Under the pieces are notes generated by a model that made no database searches, was not told where the DNA came from, and was given only the letters and a program-made list of their open reading frames with translations. DNA of 64,000 nucleotides, taken from contig JAHCHO010000004.1 of NCBI GenBank assembly GCA_026129685.1, positions 310,001-374,000 of the forward strand, in the 5' to 3' direction. Source of the DNA: Fimbriimonadaceae bacterium. GTDB lineage: Bacteria > Armatimonadota > Fimbriimonadia > Fimbriimonadales > Fimbriimonadaceae. Both the position numbers and the translations under genes were made by a program. Positions 61,665 to 64,000 of this stretch are shown here, one piece after another. Within the stretch, counting starts at the first letter, position 1. The number at the start of each line of letters is the position of its first letter.

Positions 61665-63074
61665 ATGACACCGAAGGACGCACTCTCGTTCATCGCGGAA
61701 AACGAAGCTCAGTTCGTTGATATCCGCTTCACCGACCTTATGGGAACCTGGCAGCACTTCAGTATGCCCGCCGGCCAGGTCACCGAGGACACGTTCAGCG
61801 ACGGACTTGGTTTCGACGGATCGTCGATCCGTGGGTTCAAGGCGATCAACGAGTCCGACATGCTGCTCGTCCCGGACGCGTCCACGGTGTTCATGGACCC
61901 GTTCACCAGCCACGCGACGGCGGTGATCCTCTGCGACATCGAGGACCCGCTCACCCGCGAGCGGTACGACCGCGATCCCCGCTTCGTGGCCGAGAAGGCC
62001 GAGCAGTACCTGAAGTCCACCGGCATCGCCGACAAGGCGTACTTCGGCCCGGAGGCCGAGTTCTTCGTGTTCGACTCCTTGCACTTCGACGTGCAACCCC
62101 AGAGCATGGGCTTCAAGATCGACGCCGTCTCCGCCCCCTGGAACAGCGCGAAGGAAGACAACCCCGGCTACACGATGAAGTTCAAGGGCGGTTACTTCCC
62201 TTGCCCGCCCGCCGACAAACTCCAGGACCTTCGCAGCCAGATGGTCAGCCACATGATCGACTGCGGCATCGAGGTCGAGGTGCATCACCACGAGGTGGCC
62301 GCCGCCGGACAGTGCGAGATCGACATGAAGTTCGACACCCTTAAGGTGATGGCCGACAAGTTGATGAAGTACAAGTTCTGCGTCAAGAACACGGCCTACG
62401 AGAACGGGTACGTCGCCACCTTCATGCCCAAGCCGATCTTCGGCGACAACGGCAGCGGCATGCACATCCACATGTCGCTCTGGAAGGACGGCAACACCTG
62501 CATGTACGATGAAGCGGGCTATGCGGGGCTGTCCGACGCCGCTCGCTGGTACATCGGCGGCCTCCTGAAGCACGCGCCGTCGCTGCTCGCGTTCACGAAC
62601 CCGACGACCAACTCGTTCCGTCGGCTGGTGCCTGGCTACGAAGCGCCGATCAACCTGATCTACTCCCAGCGCAATCGCTCGGCCTGCATCCGCGTGCCGA
62701 TGTACAGCAAGTCGCCCAAGGCCAAGCGCATCGAACTGCGCGTGCCGGACCCGATGGCGAACCCCTACCTCGCCTTCTCCGCCGCCCTGATGGCCGGCCT
62801 CGACGGCATTCAGAACCGCATCGAGCCGCCGAAGCCGATGGACAAGGACCTGTACGAACTGCCGCCCCTCGAGAAGGCGCAGATTCCGCAAACGCCCGGC
62901 TCCCTCCGCACGGTTCTCACCAACCTGGCGAACGATCACGACTACCTGCTCAAGGGCGACGTGTTCACCAAGGGTCTCATCGAGGCCTACATCGAGTACA
63001 AGCTGTTGAACGAGTGCGACGCGGTCGACCTGCGCCCGCATCCGTACGAGTTCTATCTCTACGCCGACGCGTAA
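61665..63074 (+). CDS. glnA: Glutamine synthetase, type I
   Basis: The product is 469 residues from ATG 61665, with AAGGAG seven bases upstream. GSI markers include GFDGSSIRGF, FGPEAEFFVFDS, GSGMHIHMSLW, and NRSACIRVP; Tyr397 lies in DLYELPP at the place used for adenylylation in GS type I-beta. It makes glutamine from glutamate, ammonia and ATP, a central nitrogen-assimilation step in the cytoplasm. A strong promoter and a terminator-like leader point to regulation of transcript elongation. Confidence 0.97.
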   Translation: MTPKDALSFIAENEAQFVDIRFTDLMGTWQHFSMPAGQVTEDTFSDGLGFDGSSIRGFKAINESDMLLVPDASTVFMDPFTSHATAVILCDIEDPLTRERYDRDPRFVAEKAEQYLKSTGIADKAYFGPEAEFFVFDSLHFDVQPQSMGFKIDAVSAPWNSAKEDNPGYTMKFKGGYFPCPPADKLQDLRSQMVSHMIDCGIEVEVHHHEVAAAGQCEIDMKFDTLKVMADKLMKYKFCVKNTAYENGYVATFMPKPIFGDNGSGMHIHMSLWKDGNTCMYDEAGYAGLSDAARWYIGGLLKHAPSLLAFTNPTTNSFRRLVPGYEAPINLIYSQRNRSACIRVPMYSKSPKAKRIELRVPDPMANPYLAFSAALMAGLDGIQNRIEPPKPMDKDLYELPPLEKAQIPQTPGSLRTVLTNLANDHDYLLKGDVFTKGLIEAYIEYKLLNECDAVDLRPHPYEFYLYADA

Positions 63075-63096
63075 GCTTCGGTCCCACCCCCTTGCC

Positions 63097-63130
63097 CGTC
63101 CCTCCCTCGCCGCTCGGCGCGGGAGGGACG
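63097..63130. terminator. Terminator between glnA and mobA
   Basis: A 10-bp stem (63097-63106 with 63121-63130) with a GC-rich 14-base loop lies in the 67-bp gap between the convergent glnA and mobA genes, so it may serve both. Confidence 0.65.
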
Positions 63131-63141
63131 CTTCCTTTGGC

Positions 63142-63744
63142 TCACGCCGTTTCGTCCGCCAAGGCGAGGGCGGCAAGGCGAACCCACTCTTCCCGCGTGT
63201 TCGCGCCGACGACCCGGTGAGGAGCGATCCCATGGGCGACGAGGGCGTCCTCGTCGAGAATCCTCGCCTCCAACGTGTCGAACCAGCGCATCACCCGGCG
63301 CTCGCCCGCCTCGAGCAGTGGAACGATCTTGGCCAGGGCGTCGGCGCGGTAGAGCGCGCAGAGGGGTTGGGCGCGCCCTTCGATGCGCGGGACGGCCGCC
63401 TCCTTCTCCCCGATCGCCGATCGCAGTCCCTTCGGAACGCACGGATGAAGCGCCGGGATATCGCAGGACACCACCAGAACGAACGGGCGGCAAGGAACCA
63501 GCCCGGCCAACGCGGCCAAAGGACCGGCCTGGACCTCGGCGTCCGCGACGTAGTCCGCGCCCTCGGCCTCCTGACCGCCGAGCAACACCACGGGCATGCC
63601 CGCGCGCCCAAACATCCCGACCCAGCGCTGGACGATCGGGACGCCGTCCAAGGGCAACCTCGCCTTGTCCGACCCCATGCGACGACTCGCCCCGCCCGCT
63701 AGGATCGCCACCTCGATGTCGACGAAGTCCATCGTCCCGATCAT
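63142..63744 (-). CDS. mobA: Molybdenum cofactor guanylyltransferase
   Basis: The product is 200 residues from ATG 63744 (a second ATG is at 63732). The nucleotide-binding signature AILAGGASRRMGSDKA near residues 13-28 and VVSCDIPALH (metal Asp) are typical of MobA. It would attach GMP to Mo-molybdopterin for molybdoenzymes of the DMSO-reductase type. No other molybdenum genes are in the window. Confidence 0.92.
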   Translation of the reverse strand: MIGTMDFVDIEVAILAGGASRRMGSDKARLPLDGVPIVQRWVGMFGRAGMPVVLLGGQEAEGADYVADAEVQAGPLAALAGLVPCRPFVLVVSCDIPALHPCVPKGLRSAIGEKEAAVPRIEGRAQPLCALYRADALAKIVPLLEAGERRVMRWFDTLEARILDEDALVAHGIAPHRVVGANTREEWVRLAALALADETA

Positions 63745-63775
63745 ATCGGAAGCCGTTCTAACCGTGCGAGGACCG

Positions 63776-64000
63776 CTAGCCCATCTTGGCGCCGCAGTTC
63801 GGACAGAAGGACGCCCCTTCCCGTAGGGCGGCCCCGCACTCCCGGCAGAACCGCGGGCGGGCGACCGGCGGGGCGGCCGGAGGCGGCGCGTCGGCGATCG
63901 GAGGCGGGACGGAGGGTTCGCCCCAAGGTTCCGCCTTACGAAGAACCTCCTTCGCCCTCGCGAGCAGTCGGTCCGGCCCGACCGGCCCGATGGTCCACCG
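63776..64000 (-). CDS. Zinc-ribbon protein, C-terminal part (runs off right edge)
   Basis: The frame enters from the right edge and ends at 63776, giving 74 residues. A Pro/Ala linker leads to a C-terminal zinc ribbon with two Cys pairs (CREC and CPNC, the latter in SFCPNCGAKMG). The start and the main domain lie outside the window. Such C-terminal ribbons often occur on membrane or regulatory proteins; nothing more can be said. Confidence 0.8.
   Translation of the reverse strand, partial: RWTIGPVGPDRLLARAKEVLRKAEPWGEPSVPPPIADAPPPAAPPVARPRFCRECGAALREGASFCPNCGAKMG

Overview
The window comes from a GC-rich diderm bacterium, most likely a member of Armatimonadota close to Fimbriimonas. The evidence is indirect: two large type IV pseudopilin-like proteins of the kind those genomes carry in many copies, a PEP-CTERM protein, an RCC1-repeat protein ending in a dockerin-like EF-hand pair, a phosphate-porin-like outer-membrane barrel, many URO-D-family paralogs, and frequent GTG and TTG starts. 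No rRNA, tRNA, CRISPR array, insertion sequence or prophage was seen. Genes are tightly packed. The only stretch over 300 bases without a gene is 46941-47472, which is filled by repeats.

Left third (1-33.6 kb): mostly housekeeping and carbohydrate genes. A P-loop ATPase is cut by the left edge. Then come an orphan zinc/manganese-binding lipoprotein and a translationally coupled trio around an HTTM (vitamin K carboxylase-like) membrane protein. These are followed by a sialate O-acetylesterase, a six-hairpin glycosidase-like protein, a PfkB sugar kinase, a GYF-TM2 protein, a Xer recombinase, a GH172/DUF2961 enzyme, a MntA-HepT toxin-antitoxin pair, pyruvate dehydrogenase E1 (alpha and beta), SMC, a PEP-CTERM protein, a cell-wall amidase, a PabB-PabC fusion and a purine permease.

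Middle (33.6-48.7 kb): the most coherent block is a two-armed corrinoid methyl-transfer locus at 34.7-42.6 kb. The leftward arm is a close-packed series: an MtaB-type methanol:corrinoid methyltransferase, a corrinoid protein and three different URO-D/MtaA-fold proteins. The divergent arm has a DUF1638 protein and a RACo-type ferredoxin-ASKHA corrinoid-reactivating ATPase. MtaB would load a methyl group onto the corrinoid protein, one or more URO-D-fold proteins would pass it on, and RACo would rescue oxidised cobalt. The acceptor is not evident. Next come the cytochrome c maturation genes ccmABC, a zinc-ribbon ABC exporter, and a block of about 460 bp built from tandem 176/175-bp units of a hairpin repeat. 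The same repeat occurs singly at 34.63 kb and inside the 3' end of one URO-D gene.

Right third (48.7-64 kb): a secreted 14-repeat RCC1-dockerin protein, then two paralogous cassettes on either side of a GH20 hexosaminidase. Each cassette holds a sugar-type transcription regulator (LacI in one, a GntR-LacI chimera in the other), a small lipoprotein with the motif DPNMTPEDK, and a pseudopilin of about 300 residues; each lipoprotein has a clear sigma70-like promoter. The window ends with a porin, a tryptophanase-family lyase, a family-5 uracil-DNA glycosylase, glutamine synthetase with a leader that may attenuate, MobA, and a zinc-ribbon protein cut by the right edge.

Translational coupling by 4-base start/stop overlaps is common. 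Four convergent gene pairs also overlap by exactly four bases (CTAG or TTAG), so that one tetramer supplies both stop codons.
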